Source of the DNA: CAYQLY01 sp964418605
GTDB taxonomy: Bacteria; Bacteroidota; Bacteroidia; Cytophagales; Cyclobacteriaceae
Direction of reading: 5' to 3'
DNA length: 64,000 nucleotides
Assembly (NCBI GenBank): GCA_964418605.1
Contig: CAYQLY010000006.1
Coordinates: 1 to 64,000, forward strand
Shown: positions 1 to 8,130 of the stretch, one piece after another
Position numbering within the stretch: position 1 is the stretch's first letter
Layout of the letters: each line of letters opens with the position of its first letter
The notes under the pieces: model-generated
The model's database searches: none
The model's input: the letters and a program-made list of their open reading frames with translations, nothing else
Told to the model about the DNA's origin: nothing
Program-made: the position numbers and the translations under genes

Positions 1-125
1 TTTTTGATTATTATAAACTTCATTTCTCTGAAAAATAAGGGTTAACCAGCTCAAAAGTAGAACTAAATAATTGGAAAACAAAATTTATATGAAAAAGAAA
101 AACATATTATTATATCTACAACAGG

Positions 126-1319
126 CTAAGTCAATCCTTCTATGGCCAGCCAAGCCATCAAACCTGCTCCGATCTCCAGAGCAGTTTCATCAATGGTAAA
201 TGTAGAGGTATGAACAGGGAAAATAGGAGCTGTTTCATTTTTACGTACACCTAATCGATAAAAACAAGAAGGGATCTCGTGTGAGTAGTAAGCAAAATCT
301 TCGGATGCCATCCATTTATCAATTTCAACTACATTTTCTTCTCCGATAAACTCTGTTGCAGCATGCATCATTCGTTCTGTTAAAACAGAATCATTCACTA
401 ATACAGGATATCCTTTCACAATTGTACATTCACAAGATGCGCCCATAGCTTCAGCTAGTTGGGTGGCTATTTTTTTTATTTTTTCATGTGCTTGTTCTCG
501 CCAGGTTTCATCCATTGTTCTAAATGTTCCTTCGATCTTCACCATATCTGGTATCACATTTGTAGCGCCATTTCCATTAATTTTTCCAAAGGAAAGAACA
601 GTTGGTATTTTAGGATTAGCCATTCGGCTAACAAGATGCTGAAGAGTAGTGATGATCTGAGCCGATATGGTAATCGGATCTATAAGTAAATCAGGTAATG
701 CGGCATGACCGCCTTTACCATGAATGGTTAAATAAACTTCATCTGAACTAGCCATGTACATCCCTTTGCGAAAACCTATCTTCCCAACGGGAAGCTGTGG
801 CATGACATGCTGACCAAGGATATGTGTCACATCTGGTTTTTTTAAAACGCCTTCTTTAATCATTTGAGATGCTCCGCCAGGTAATTTTTCTTCCCCTGGT
901 TGAAATATCAATTTAATTGTTCCCTGCCATTCATTTTTTAAATCGTTTAGTATACGCGCTGTGCCTAGCAACGATGCTGTATGCACATCGTGACCACAAG
1001 CGTGCATGATGCCATTGTGTTTAGATTTATACGAAATATCATTTTCTTCTTGGATTGGCAACGCATCCATATCTGCACGCAGTGCTATGATTTTTTTAGA
1101 TGGGTTTACTCCTTCTATATATGCAACGACACCTGTTTGCGCGATGTGTTGTTGAAAAGGAATGCCGTATTTTTTAAGTTGATCACAAATAAATTGTGCT
1201 GTATTATGTTCTTGAAAAGATAATTCTGGATGAGCATGAATATGTCTTCTATTTTCTACAACGGATGTATAATAGGTTGCGGCAAGTTGTTTAATCTTAG
1301 TAAGGAGAGGTTTGCTCAT
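126..1319 (-). CDS. M20 family metal-dependent amidohydrolase
   Basis: Predicted to hydrolyse the amide bond of N-acylated amino acids or related small amides (M20D, hippurate hydrolase/IAA-amino acid hydrolase type). At 397 aa it has the usual family length. Metal-binding motifs are visible: HACGHDVH at residues 106-113, GEE at 142-144, and a C-terminal SEDF followed later by PVHTSTF. The dimerisation insert contains GKGGHAALP. There is no signal peptide, so it is probably cytoplasmic. The start overlaps the 3' end of the upstream SPOR gene by 23 bases, so it is the last gene of the secA transcript unit. Family assignment is firm; the natural substrate cannot be read from the sequence. Confidence 0.9.
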   Translation of the reverse strand: MSKPLLTKIKQLAATYYTSVVENRRHIHAHPELSFQEHNTAQFICDQLKKYGIPFQQHIAQTGVVAYIEGVNPSKKIIALRADMDALPIQEENDISYKSKHNGIMHACGHDVHTASLLGTARILNDLKNEWQGTIKLIFQPGEEKLPGGASQMIKEGVLKKPDVTHILGQHVMPQLPVGKIGFRKGMYMASSDEVYLTIHGKGGHAALPDLLIDPITISAQIITTLQHLVSRMANPKIPTVLSFGKINGNGATNVIPDMVKIEGTFRTMDETWREQAHEKIKKIATQLAEAMGASCECTIVKGYPVLVNDSVLTERMMHAATEFIGEENVVEIDKWMASEDFAYYSHEIPSCFYRLGVRKNETAPIFPVHTSTFTIDETALEIGAGLMAWLAIEGLT

Positions 1320-1851
1320 CGCGTCGAATGGTTACACGTTCAGAGATAATGACTGCATCAGGAATATATTTCTTGAGTTTAATATACATGCTATTGGCTT
1401 CTTGACGTTCATAAAACTCACCTACTTTAACTTTAAAGTTAGGTTGTACATATTTTACTTCAGGGTTTTCATCAGGAAAAAGTTCATAAATTATTTCTTT
1501 TGTTTTATTAACCATTTCTTGAATCGTACCCGAATATGCTAAAATTCGATATCCTTGTACGTATTTGATTGTTTTGTTTTTTTCATGAATACGTACCAGT
1601 TTTTCTTCAAGCGCTTGATTGTTTTGTTCTATAGGTGTAATAATTTGTCGGACCAAAGTAGTCGTAGTCAAACCAGAGTCTTTTTTTACACTTAAACTAG
1701 GTGATTGATAAACTGGTCTAAATGGTGTAATATCTTCTTTATACGTATATGTTGTTACTGTATGATGAACACAGGAAGACAATAGCATTCCTATAAATAT
1801 AAAAGGGTGAAGCAGTGCCACTGTGTTTGTTTTACTTTTTTTCTTATTCAT
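1297..1851 (-). CDS. SPOR-domain lipoprotein-like protein
   Basis: Small exported protein of 184 aa. The N-terminus has positive residues, a hydrophobic segment and LLSSC, which fits a lipoprotein signal with the Cys as the acylation site. The C-terminal half (about 100-180: GYRILAYSGT, then KVGEFYERQEA) matches the SPOR fold, which in other bacteria binds denuded peptidoglycan glycan strands. An ATG at 1863 is also in frame. The ATG at 1849-1851 is preferred because it gives MNKKKSK, a normal signal-peptide start, and overlaps the secA stop by only 8 bases. The overlap implies translational coupling with secA. Confidence 0.75.
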   Translation of the reverse strand: MNKKKSKTNTVALLHPFIFIGMLLSSCVHHTVTTYTYKEDITPFRPVYQSPSLSVKKDSGLTTTTLVRQIITPIEQNNQALEEKLVRIHEKNKTIKYVQGYRILAYSGTIQEMVNKTKEIIYELFPDENPEVKYVQPNFKVKVGEFYERQEANSMYIKLKKYIPDAVIISERVTIRRDEQTSPY

Positions 1852-4800
1852 CGATAATAACACATTTATTATTGTTGATGTCTTCTTCTACAACTTTATA
1901 TTTTACATCTTTTTTAATGGTGCCATCTATATATTGCACCGTAACGCGGTCATTTCGTCCGGCTACTTTTTGAGATTTAACAGGGTTTGTACTTGTTTTA
2001 GATGTTGACGAATGATCATAACTTAAAACAGATTTACTTTCTTCTTTTGTTTCCTGAAGTTTTTGTCCATGTTTATTTGTTTTGGCTTCTTGAACCTCAT
2101 TAGGTTCACGTACAGGAATATCGCCTTTCATTAAGAATGAAACCGTATCTTCATTAACTTTTCCAATAAAAATCTTGAACAATTGAAATGCTTCAAATTT
2201 ATAAATCAACAACGGGTCTTTTTGTTCATATACTGCATTTTGAACAGATTGTTTAAGATCATCCATATCACGAAGATGTTCTTTCCATTCTTGATCAATA
2301 ACATTTAACACACTGGTTTTTTCCATTAGCCGAATCATTTCTTCACAGTTGGTATCAACTAGTTTTTTCAGATTTGCCATAATCCCAAACTGATGTGTTC
2401 CATCTGTAAAAGGAATAACCACTTCATGCAATGTTGATCCTCTTGTTTCATAAAGGTCTTTTGCCAATGGAGTAGCTCTTTTAACAATTTGGCTATTTTT
2501 TATTTGGTAGTTGGTATACGCTTCTTGATACAGTTTACTTGTCAAATCTGTTTCTTTATTATTTTCAAAATCAGCTTCGCTTAGTTTGGTATCCAATCCA
2601 AGAGTACTTAAACATGACATTTTTAATTGGTCATAACTGCGGTGAAGCTTTGTTTGTTGAACAATACTCTCACACGTATCATAAACCATGCTCATCACAT
2701 CAAACTGAAGTCTTTCGCCAAAAAGTGCATTTCTTCGGCGCTTATAAATAACCTCTCGTTGAGAGTTCATGATGTTATCATATTCCAATAAGCGTTTTCG
2801 AACTCCAAAATTATTTTCTTCTACTTTTTTCTGTGCTCGTTCGATAGATCGCGTAATAAGCGGGTGTTGAATAACTTCACCTTCTTTCATTCCCAATCGA
2901 TCCATGATTTTAACAATACGGTCAGAGCCAAACAAACGCATAAGATTATCTTCTAAGCTCACAAAAAACTGAGAAGAACCGACATCTCCTTGTCGGCCTG
3001 AACGCCCTCTCAACTGACGATCTACCCGACGTGATTCATGTCGTTCTGTTCCGATGATTGCTAACCCACCTGCTTTTTTTGATTCAGGAGTAAGTTTAAT
3101 ATCTGTTCCACGACCAGCCATATTGGTAGCAATCGTAACTGTTCCTGGTTTTCCAGCTTCTGCTACAACCTCCGCTTCTTTTTGATGTTGCTTTGCATTT
3201 AATACTTGGTGTTTTATTTTTCGCAATGTCAACATACGACTTAATACTTCTGATATTTCTACAGATGTTGTACCAACCAACACAGGCCTTCCTTGTTGTG
3301 TAAGTGAGATAACTTCGTCAACTACAGCGTTAAATTTTTCACGCATCGTTTTATAGACTTTATCTTGTTTATCATCACGAACACTCGGTTTATTTGTTGG
3401 AACAGTTACAACGTCGAGTTTATAGATTTCCCAAAACTCACCTGCTTCTGTTTCAGCTGTACCTGTCATACCTGCTAGCTTGTGGTACATTCGAAAATAA
3501 TTCTGTAATGTAATCGTCGCATAGGTTTGGGTCGCATCTTCTACCTTAACATTTTCTTTAGCTTCAATAGCTTGATGTAAACCATCAGAATAGCGTCGCC
3601 CTTCTAACACACGACCTGTTTGCTCATCTACAATTTTAACCTTGGAGTCTACTATAATGTAATCTACATCTTTTTCAAACAGCGCATACGCTTTTAATAA
3701 CTGGTTTACTGTATGAATACGTTGAGATTTAACACCATACTCACGAATAAGTTGTTCTTTTTGTGTTACTTTTTCTTCAAGAGACAATGTCGTATTATTT
3801 TCAATAGCAGTCAGTTCAACGCCTAAATCTGGTAATATGAAAAAGCTTGTATCTTTTCCATCTCCAGTAATTAAATCCAACCCTTTGTCTGTCAAATCAA
3901 CACTATTGCTTCTTTCATCTATTACAAAATAGAGTGGTGCGTCGGCTTCAGGCATTTGTTTTGAATTATCTTGCAAATAATAGTTTTCTGTTTTTTGCAT
4001 GATGGATTTGATACCCATTTCACTGAGGTATTTAATCAATGGTTTATATCGTGGGAGACCACGAAATGCACGAAAAAGAGCTAAGCCACCTTCTTTTTCT
4101 TCTTTAGCTTCAATCTTTTTCTTGGCCTCATTGATAAATCCAATGACTAATTTTTTCTGCTCCTCAACCAAGCGTTGCACAAATGGTTTTAATTCATAAA
4201 ATTCATGTTCATCTCCTTTTGGAACAGGTCCTGAAATAATTAATGGTGTACGAGCATCATCTATTAAAACAGAGTCCACCTCATCAACCATTGCAAAATG
4301 ATGCTTTCGTTGAACAAGCTCATCTATATCTTTGGCCATATTATCTCTTAAATAATCAAAACCAAATTCATTATTTGTACCGTATGCAATATCTGCCAAG
4401 TAGGCATTTTTCCGTTTTTGCGAATGCGGTTCATGTTTGTCAATACAATCAACACGTAGTCCATGAAACTCATATAAGGGACCCATCCATTCCGAATCCC
4501 GTTTGGCTAAATAATCATTAACTGTAACTATATGAACACCTCGTTTAGTGAGTGCATTTAAAAAAGCGGGGAGTGTTGCAACCAACGTTTTTCCTTCACC
4601 TGTTGCCATTTCTGCTATTTTGCCTTGATGAAGAACAATGCCGCCAATAAGTTGCACATCATAATGTTCCATATCCCAGGTTACATCATTACCCATCACT
4701 TGCCATGTATTCGACCAAACGGCCTGATTTCCTTTCAAAACAATGTGTTTTTTTTCAGTTGCAAGCTGTCTATCGTGTTCTGTTGCTGTAACCGTTAATT

Positions 4801-5179
4801 CTGTGTTTTCTTTAAAACGCCGAGCTGTTTCACGTATGATCGCAAATCCTTGCGGAAGAGCTTCTAATAAAACTTTTTCTAATTTTTCATTGCGTTCTTT
4901 TTCCTTTGCATCGATTTGATCAAAAATGACTTCTTTCGCGTGAATGTCAAGTGTCGAAGAGGTTTCTACTTGGTTGTGCAAGGATTTTATTTCTTGATCA
5001 ATAGATTCAAGTTGGCTATCTATAAAACGCTTAAGTTCATTCGTTTTTTCACGCAGTTGATCATGAGTAAGATTTTTTAATTGATCATATTCCTTGTGAA
5101 TAAGCGGTATGTAAGCGGATAATTCTTTAACATCTCGTTGTGATTTGGTTCCAAATATTTTGGCAAATAATTGAAGCAT
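1844..5179 (-). CDS. secA: Preprotein translocase ATPase SecA
   Basis: Motor ATPase that drives unfolded preproteins through SecYEG. At 1111 aa it is longer than the roughly 900 aa of E. coli SecA, as is common in Bacteroidota. Walker A (GEGKT) lies near residue 196, the DEVDSVLIDDARTPL segment near 300, and the helicase-like TNMAGRGTDIKL near 690. An additional lysine/glutamate-rich stretch at about 340-410 interrupts NBD1. The tail reads GRND but then continues into an unrelated sequence ending CVIIDE instead of the common CxCx8C(H/C) zinc motif. It is the first gene of a minus-strand unit with the SPOR and M20 genes. A TAnnTTTG element lies 26-33 bases upstream. Confidence 0.97.
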   Translation of the reverse strand: MLQLFAKIFGTKSQRDVKELSAYIPLIHKEYDQLKNLTHDQLREKTNELKRFIDSQLESIDQEIKSLHNQVETSSTLDIHAKEVIFDQIDAKEKERNEKLEKVLLEALPQGFAIIRETARRFKENTELTVTATEHDRQLATEKKHIVLKGNQAVWSNTWQVMGNDVTWDMEHYDVQLIGGIVLHQGKIAEMATGEGKTLVATLPAFLNALTKRGVHIVTVNDYLAKRDSEWMGPLYEFHGLRVDCIDKHEPHSQKRKNAYLADIAYGTNNEFGFDYLRDNMAKDIDELVQRKHHFAMVDEVDSVLIDDARTPLIISGPVPKGDEHEFYELKPFVQRLVEEQKKLVIGFINEAKKKIEAKEEKEGGLALFRAFRGLPRYKPLIKYLSEMGIKSIMQKTENYYLQDNSKQMPEADAPLYFVIDERSNSVDLTDKGLDLITGDGKDTSFFILPDLGVELTAIENNTTLSLEEKVTQKEQLIREYGVKSQRIHTVNQLLKAYALFEKDVDYIIVDSKVKIVDEQTGRVLEGRRYSDGLHQAIEAKENVKVEDATQTYATITLQNYFRMYHKLAGMTGTAETEAGEFWEIYKLDVVTVPTNKPSVRDDKQDKVYKTMREKFNAVVDEVISLTQQGRPVLVGTTSVEISEVLSRMLTLRKIKHQVLNAKQHQKEAEVVAEAGKPGTVTIATNMAGRGTDIKLTPESKKAGGLAIIGTERHESRRVDRQLRGRSGRQGDVGSSQFFVSLEDNLMRLFGSDRIVKIMDRLGMKEGEVIQHPLITRSIERAQKKVEENNFGVRKRLLEYDNIMNSQREVIYKRRRNALFGERLQFDVMSMVYDTCESIVQQTKLHRSYDQLKMSCLSTLGLDTKLSEADFENNKETDLTSKLYQEAYTNYQIKNSQIVKRATPLAKDLYETRGSTLHEVVIPFTDGTHQFGIMANLKKLVDTNCEEMIRLMEKTSVLNVIDQEWKEHLRDMDDLKQSVQNAVYEQKDPLLIYKFEAFQLFKIFIGKVNEDTVSFLMKGDIPVREPNEVQEAKTNKHGQKLQETKEESKSVLSYDHSSTSKTSTNPVKSQKVAGRNDRVTVQYIDGTIKKDVKYKVVEEDINNNKCVIIDE

Positions 5180-5204
5180 AGTTGTTTTTTTAGATTATTG
5201 TTTA

Positions 5205-5212
5205 CAAAGTTA
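5205..5212 (-). promoter_or_regulatory. -7 promoter element of secA
   Basis: On the minus strand this reads TAACTTTG, an exact match to the Bacteroidota -7 consensus TAnnTTTG. It leaves a leader of about 20 bases before the secA ATG. No clear TTG/TTTG -33 element is visible. Confidence 0.6.
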
Positions 5213-5263
5213 GACGGTTTTTTGTAATTATGATCTTTCTGTTAGACATATATTTTAAAGCCC

Positions 5264-5271
5264 TATCTTTG
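5264..5271 (+). promoter_or_regulatory. -7 promoter element of the GldA-like gene
   Basis: TATCTTTG matches TAnnTTTG exactly and ends 18 bases before the ATG at 5290. Together with the secA element on the other strand it makes this 110-base gap a divergent promoter region. Confidence 0.6.
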
Positions 5272-5289
5272 TATTATTAACCTGATTTT

Positions 5290-6192
5290 ATGTCTGTTAT
5301 TGTTAAAGATATCGTAAAAAAATATTCCTCCCAAGTGGCTGTCAATGGCATTTCATTTGAAGCTCATCGAGGACAGATTATGGGGTTTTTAGGTCCTAAT
5401 GGCGCTGGTAAATCAACCACCATGAAAATCATCACAGGATATACACAAGCTGACAGTGGTGAGGTTTATATTTCAGGATTAAAAGCTCCAAGCATTAAGA
5501 CCAAGCAGAAAATTGGATACTTAGCAGAACACAACCCTCTTTATACTGATTTATATGTGCGTGAGCATCTTCTCCTCACTGGAAATCTGTATGGTCTAAA
5601 AAAAAGCGTATTAAAAAGTAAAATAGATGAGCTTATAACACTTTGTGGTTTAACACAAGAACAACATAAAAAAATCAATTATTTATCTAAAGGATACAGA
5701 CAGCGTGTTGGAATAGCTCAAGCCTTAATTCACGATCCGGAAGTTCTTATTTTAGATGAACCTACATCCGGGTTAGATCCAAATCAGATTTTAGAAATCA
5801 GAAAATTGATTAAACTCATTAGTCCTGATAAAACCATTATTTTTTCAAGTCATATCTTACAGGAAGTGGAAGCTCTTTGCGATCATGTCCTAATTATTCA
5901 TCAAGGAAATAGTGTAGCTTCCGGTAAATTGGATGATGTTAAAAAATCGATGACAAAAAACACGGTGATTTATGTAGAGTTCAGCGAATCCATAGACATT
6001 ACCCTTCTCCAATCAATCGCACAGGTAGAACATGTTGAAAAAATGGAAGGTTTTAAATATAAATTATTATCCTCCGATCCAACTATTCGCACCTCTATTT
6101 TTAAGCTAGCGGCTGAAAAAAAATGGCCGTTAATTGAGCTCAAACAAGAAAACTCACTTGAGTCCATTTTTCATGAGTTAACTAAAAAATAA
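5290..6192 (+). CDS. gldA: ABC transporter ATP-binding protein, GldA type
   Basis: ATPase subunit of an ABC transporter, 300 aa. Walker A GPNGAGKS is at residues 35-42, the signature LSKGYRQRVG at about 133, Walker B LILDEPTSGLDP just after it, and an H-loop SSH follows. A C-terminal extension of about 80 residues is typical of the DrrA/GldA group. In Flavobacterium, GldA works with the membrane proteins GldF and GldG and is needed for gliding. A GldF-like permease is encoded separately at 32089-32814, which supports the name, but the partner genes are not adjacent. A generic drug-export or NatA-like role cannot be excluded. Confidence 0.75.
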   Translation: MSVIVKDIVKKYSSQVAVNGISFEAHRGQIMGFLGPNGAGKSTTMKIITGYTQADSGEVYISGLKAPSIKTKQKIGYLAEHNPLYTDLYVREHLLLTGNLYGLKKSVLKSKIDELITLCGLTQEQHKKINYLSKGYRQRVGIAQALIHDPEVLILDEPTSGLDPNQILEIRKLIKLISPDKTIIFSSHILQEVEALCDHVLIIHQGNSVASGKLDDVKKSMTKNTVIYVEFSESIDITLLQSIAQVEHVEKMEGFKYKLLSSDPTIRTSIFKLAAEKKWPLIELKQENSLESIFHELTKK

Positions 6193-6285
6193 AAAATATG
6201 ACCATCGCCTTTATATTTATTTTCTAAATCTTTTCTAGCAATAGAAAAAAGCTCTGGCAACAGCATATAAAAACACAATACGCAA

Positions 6286-6891
6286 ATGAAGAGAATATTA
6301 ATAGTTTTAATTTTTATTTTACCTACGATTTTGTTTGGACAAAGTAAATCAATTCCAATAACGGTTTCACTATTTAACGAATCAACGGCCATTCCATTTA
6401 CACAGTTTGTAACAACACCTATTCACCCTGGGGCTCAATTAGGTACTGAATTTAACTATAAGATTAAAAAACATTGTCGAATTTTTCAGACTGCAAATAG
6501 TAGTTATTTTTACCATAACTATCTTGCACAAGGAATTGGACTTAATACAGAATTGGGCTATGAATACCGACTAAAATTTGGACTTGCTTTTGAAGGTCTT
6601 TTAGGTATTGGTTACTTACACACATTTGCAACTACCGAAGAATTCATATTGTCAAACGGAAAATATCAAAAGAAATCCGATAGGGGTAATGCTCGATTAT
6701 ATCCATCTTTATCTATTGATATAGGTTATTATCTAAAAAATAAAGAAAAGAATAGTTGGAAACTATTTGTCCGTTACCAATCTTGGATAGAATATCCGTA
6801 TTCGCCGGGTTTTATACCTATTATGACACACATCAATTTTCACATTGGGGCCAAATTTTATATCACGATAAAAACTAAAAAAAATGACTAG
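6286..6891 (+). CDS. Secreted protein, probable small outer-membrane beta-barrel
   Basis: A 201-aa protein with a clear signal peptide (MKRILIVLIFILPTILFGQ). The rest alternates aromatic and polar residues in strand-like segments (for example GLGIGYLHTF types and the final HINFHIGAKFYI), as in 8- to 10-stranded outer-membrane barrels. No family is recognised with certainty. The stop overlaps the start of the next gene (6884) by 8 bases, so it is probably co-translated with the serine hydrolase. Confidence 0.6.
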   Translation: MKRILIVLIFILPTILFGQSKSIPITVSLFNESTAIPFTQFVTTPIHPGAQLGTEFNYKIKKHCRIFQTANSSYFYHNYLAQGIGLNTELGYEYRLKFGLAFEGLLGIGYLHTFATTEEFILSNGKYQKKSDRGNARLYPSLSIDIGYYLKNKEKNSWKLFVRYQSWIEYPYSPGFIPIMTHINFHIGAKFYITIKTKKND

Positions 6892-8068
6892 AATTATATG
6901 CTTAATGCTGACATTGTTAATGCTTAGTAGCTCTTGTCGAAAAGGGGAGACCATTGAACCAATTTTTTATAATTGTAATTTCAATTTTGCAGACAGTAGT
7001 TCCAAAAATCTAAACTCTAACACTTATCAATCATTGTTAAATGACATAAATTCAACTGGCGCGGTAGGAATTACAATGTCTGTATATCATCCTCAAACAG
7101 GTATGTGGATTGGCGCTAGTGGAAAATCAGACTTACATAATAATGTAGATATAAAACCTTGCAACATTTCAAGAGTTGGATCAACTGTAAAAATGTTTAC
7201 CGCTACTACGGTATTAAAACTTGTGGAAGAAGGTAAGCTTAAATTGGACGATAAGATTTCTTTGTATTTAGACGATGATATTATTAATAAACTTGAAAAT
7301 GCAGACAAAGCAACAATTCGACAACTTCTTCAGCATTCAAGTGGTATTTACAACTATATTCAAAGTTTAAAATTTCAAACTGCCTCCCTCAATAATTTAA
7401 TTAGAGAATGGAAGTCTGATGATCTACTAAAGTATGCCTACAACCAAAAAGCATATTTTCAACCCAATGAAGATGTCAAATACTCAAATACTGGTTACAT
7501 TCTATTAGGACTGTTAATTGAAAAAATTGAAGGTCAGCCTTTTTATAAAGTATTCGAGAATAAACTATTTATACCACTTGGTTTAACAATGACAAAATTT
7601 GCTGCTGAGAACCCTATTCCGTATGGGATAACCAGAGGATATATCGATATATATAGTAACTTACAAGTTATAGAAAGTACTTACTTTAGTGGTTGGGACT
7701 ATTATACAGCTGATGGTGGTTTGATTTCAAATCCTTATGATATGAGTATCTTCTTTCAAGCATTAATGAATGGGAAAATTATAAATAATGAATCATTACA
7801 TGAGATGCTTAGTTGGAAAACGCCAAAAAAACAAGATATGGATTTTTTTCCAATCAGCTATGGCTTAGGTATTTTCAAAATCGAGACATCTAAAGGAATA
7901 GCATACATGCACAGCGGAGATGCTATTGGCTATTATGCAAACATGTTATATTTCCCGAGTGACTCAACTACCATTGTTTATGCTGTAAACAGCAATTATG
8001 GTAAAATAGATCAATTCATATCAACAAAAGAAGCAATAGAAAAAATAATAATCAAAACAAAAAAATAA
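6884..8068 (+). CDS. Serine hydrolase lipoprotein, beta-lactamase class C/DD-peptidase fold
   Basis: A 394-aa protein with a lipoprotein-type N-terminus (LSSSC, acylated Cys near residue 18). It carries the penicillin-recognising serine hydrolase motifs: SxxK as STVK at residues 100-103, YxN as YSN near 200, and HSG near 342 in place of KTG. This arrangement is found in D-alanyl-D-alanine carboxypeptidase-like and esterase-like class C relatives. HxG rather than KTG argues against a dedicated beta-lactamase. It is probably periplasmic and membrane anchored. It overlaps the upstream barrel-like gene, so the two form a two-gene unit. Confidence 0.8.
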   Translation: MTRIICLMLTLLMLSSSCRKGETIEPIFYNCNFNFADSSSKNLNSNTYQSLLNDINSTGAVGITMSVYHPQTGMWIGASGKSDLHNNVDIKPCNISRVGSTVKMFTATTVLKLVEEGKLKLDDKISLYLDDDIINKLENADKATIRQLLQHSSGIYNYIQSLKFQTASLNNLIREWKSDDLLKYAYNQKAYFQPNEDVKYSNTGYILLGLLIEKIEGQPFYKVFENKLFIPLGLTMTKFAAENPIPYGITRGYIDIYSNLQVIESTYFSGWDYYTADGGLISNPYDMSIFFQALMNGKIINNESLHEMLSWKTPKKQDMDFFPISYGLGIFKIETSKGIAYMHSGDAIGYYANMLYFPSDSTTIVYAVNSNYGKIDQFISTKEAIEKIIIKTKK

Positions 8069-8103
8069 AATCACCGAGTTAGAAGATTTGACCTGTGCCA
8101 TCC

Positions 8104-8111
8104 TATATTTG
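8104..8111 (+). promoter_or_regulatory. -7 promoter element of dsbD
   Basis: TATATTTG matches TAnnTTTG. It lies after an in-frame ATG at 8095 (part of the longer open frame) and 20 bases before the ATG at 8131, so it favours 8131 as the translation start. Confidence 0.6.
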
Positions 8112-8130
8112 TAAACTCATATCTAATCAC

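Noticed and set aside
1..125. Possible partial gene or terminator at the left edge
   Set aside because: No extended frame, hairpin or motif is visible; the stretch is simple AT-rich sequence after the amidohydrolase stop.
4243..4521. Antisense frames inside secA and similar long frames opposite clpB, the prolyl peptidase and others
   Set aside because: They are opposite strong, well-recognised genes and have low-complexity products.
8095..8130. Longer start of dsbD at 8095
   Set aside because: It would place the start upstream of the -7 promoter element and add residues that hide the signal peptide.
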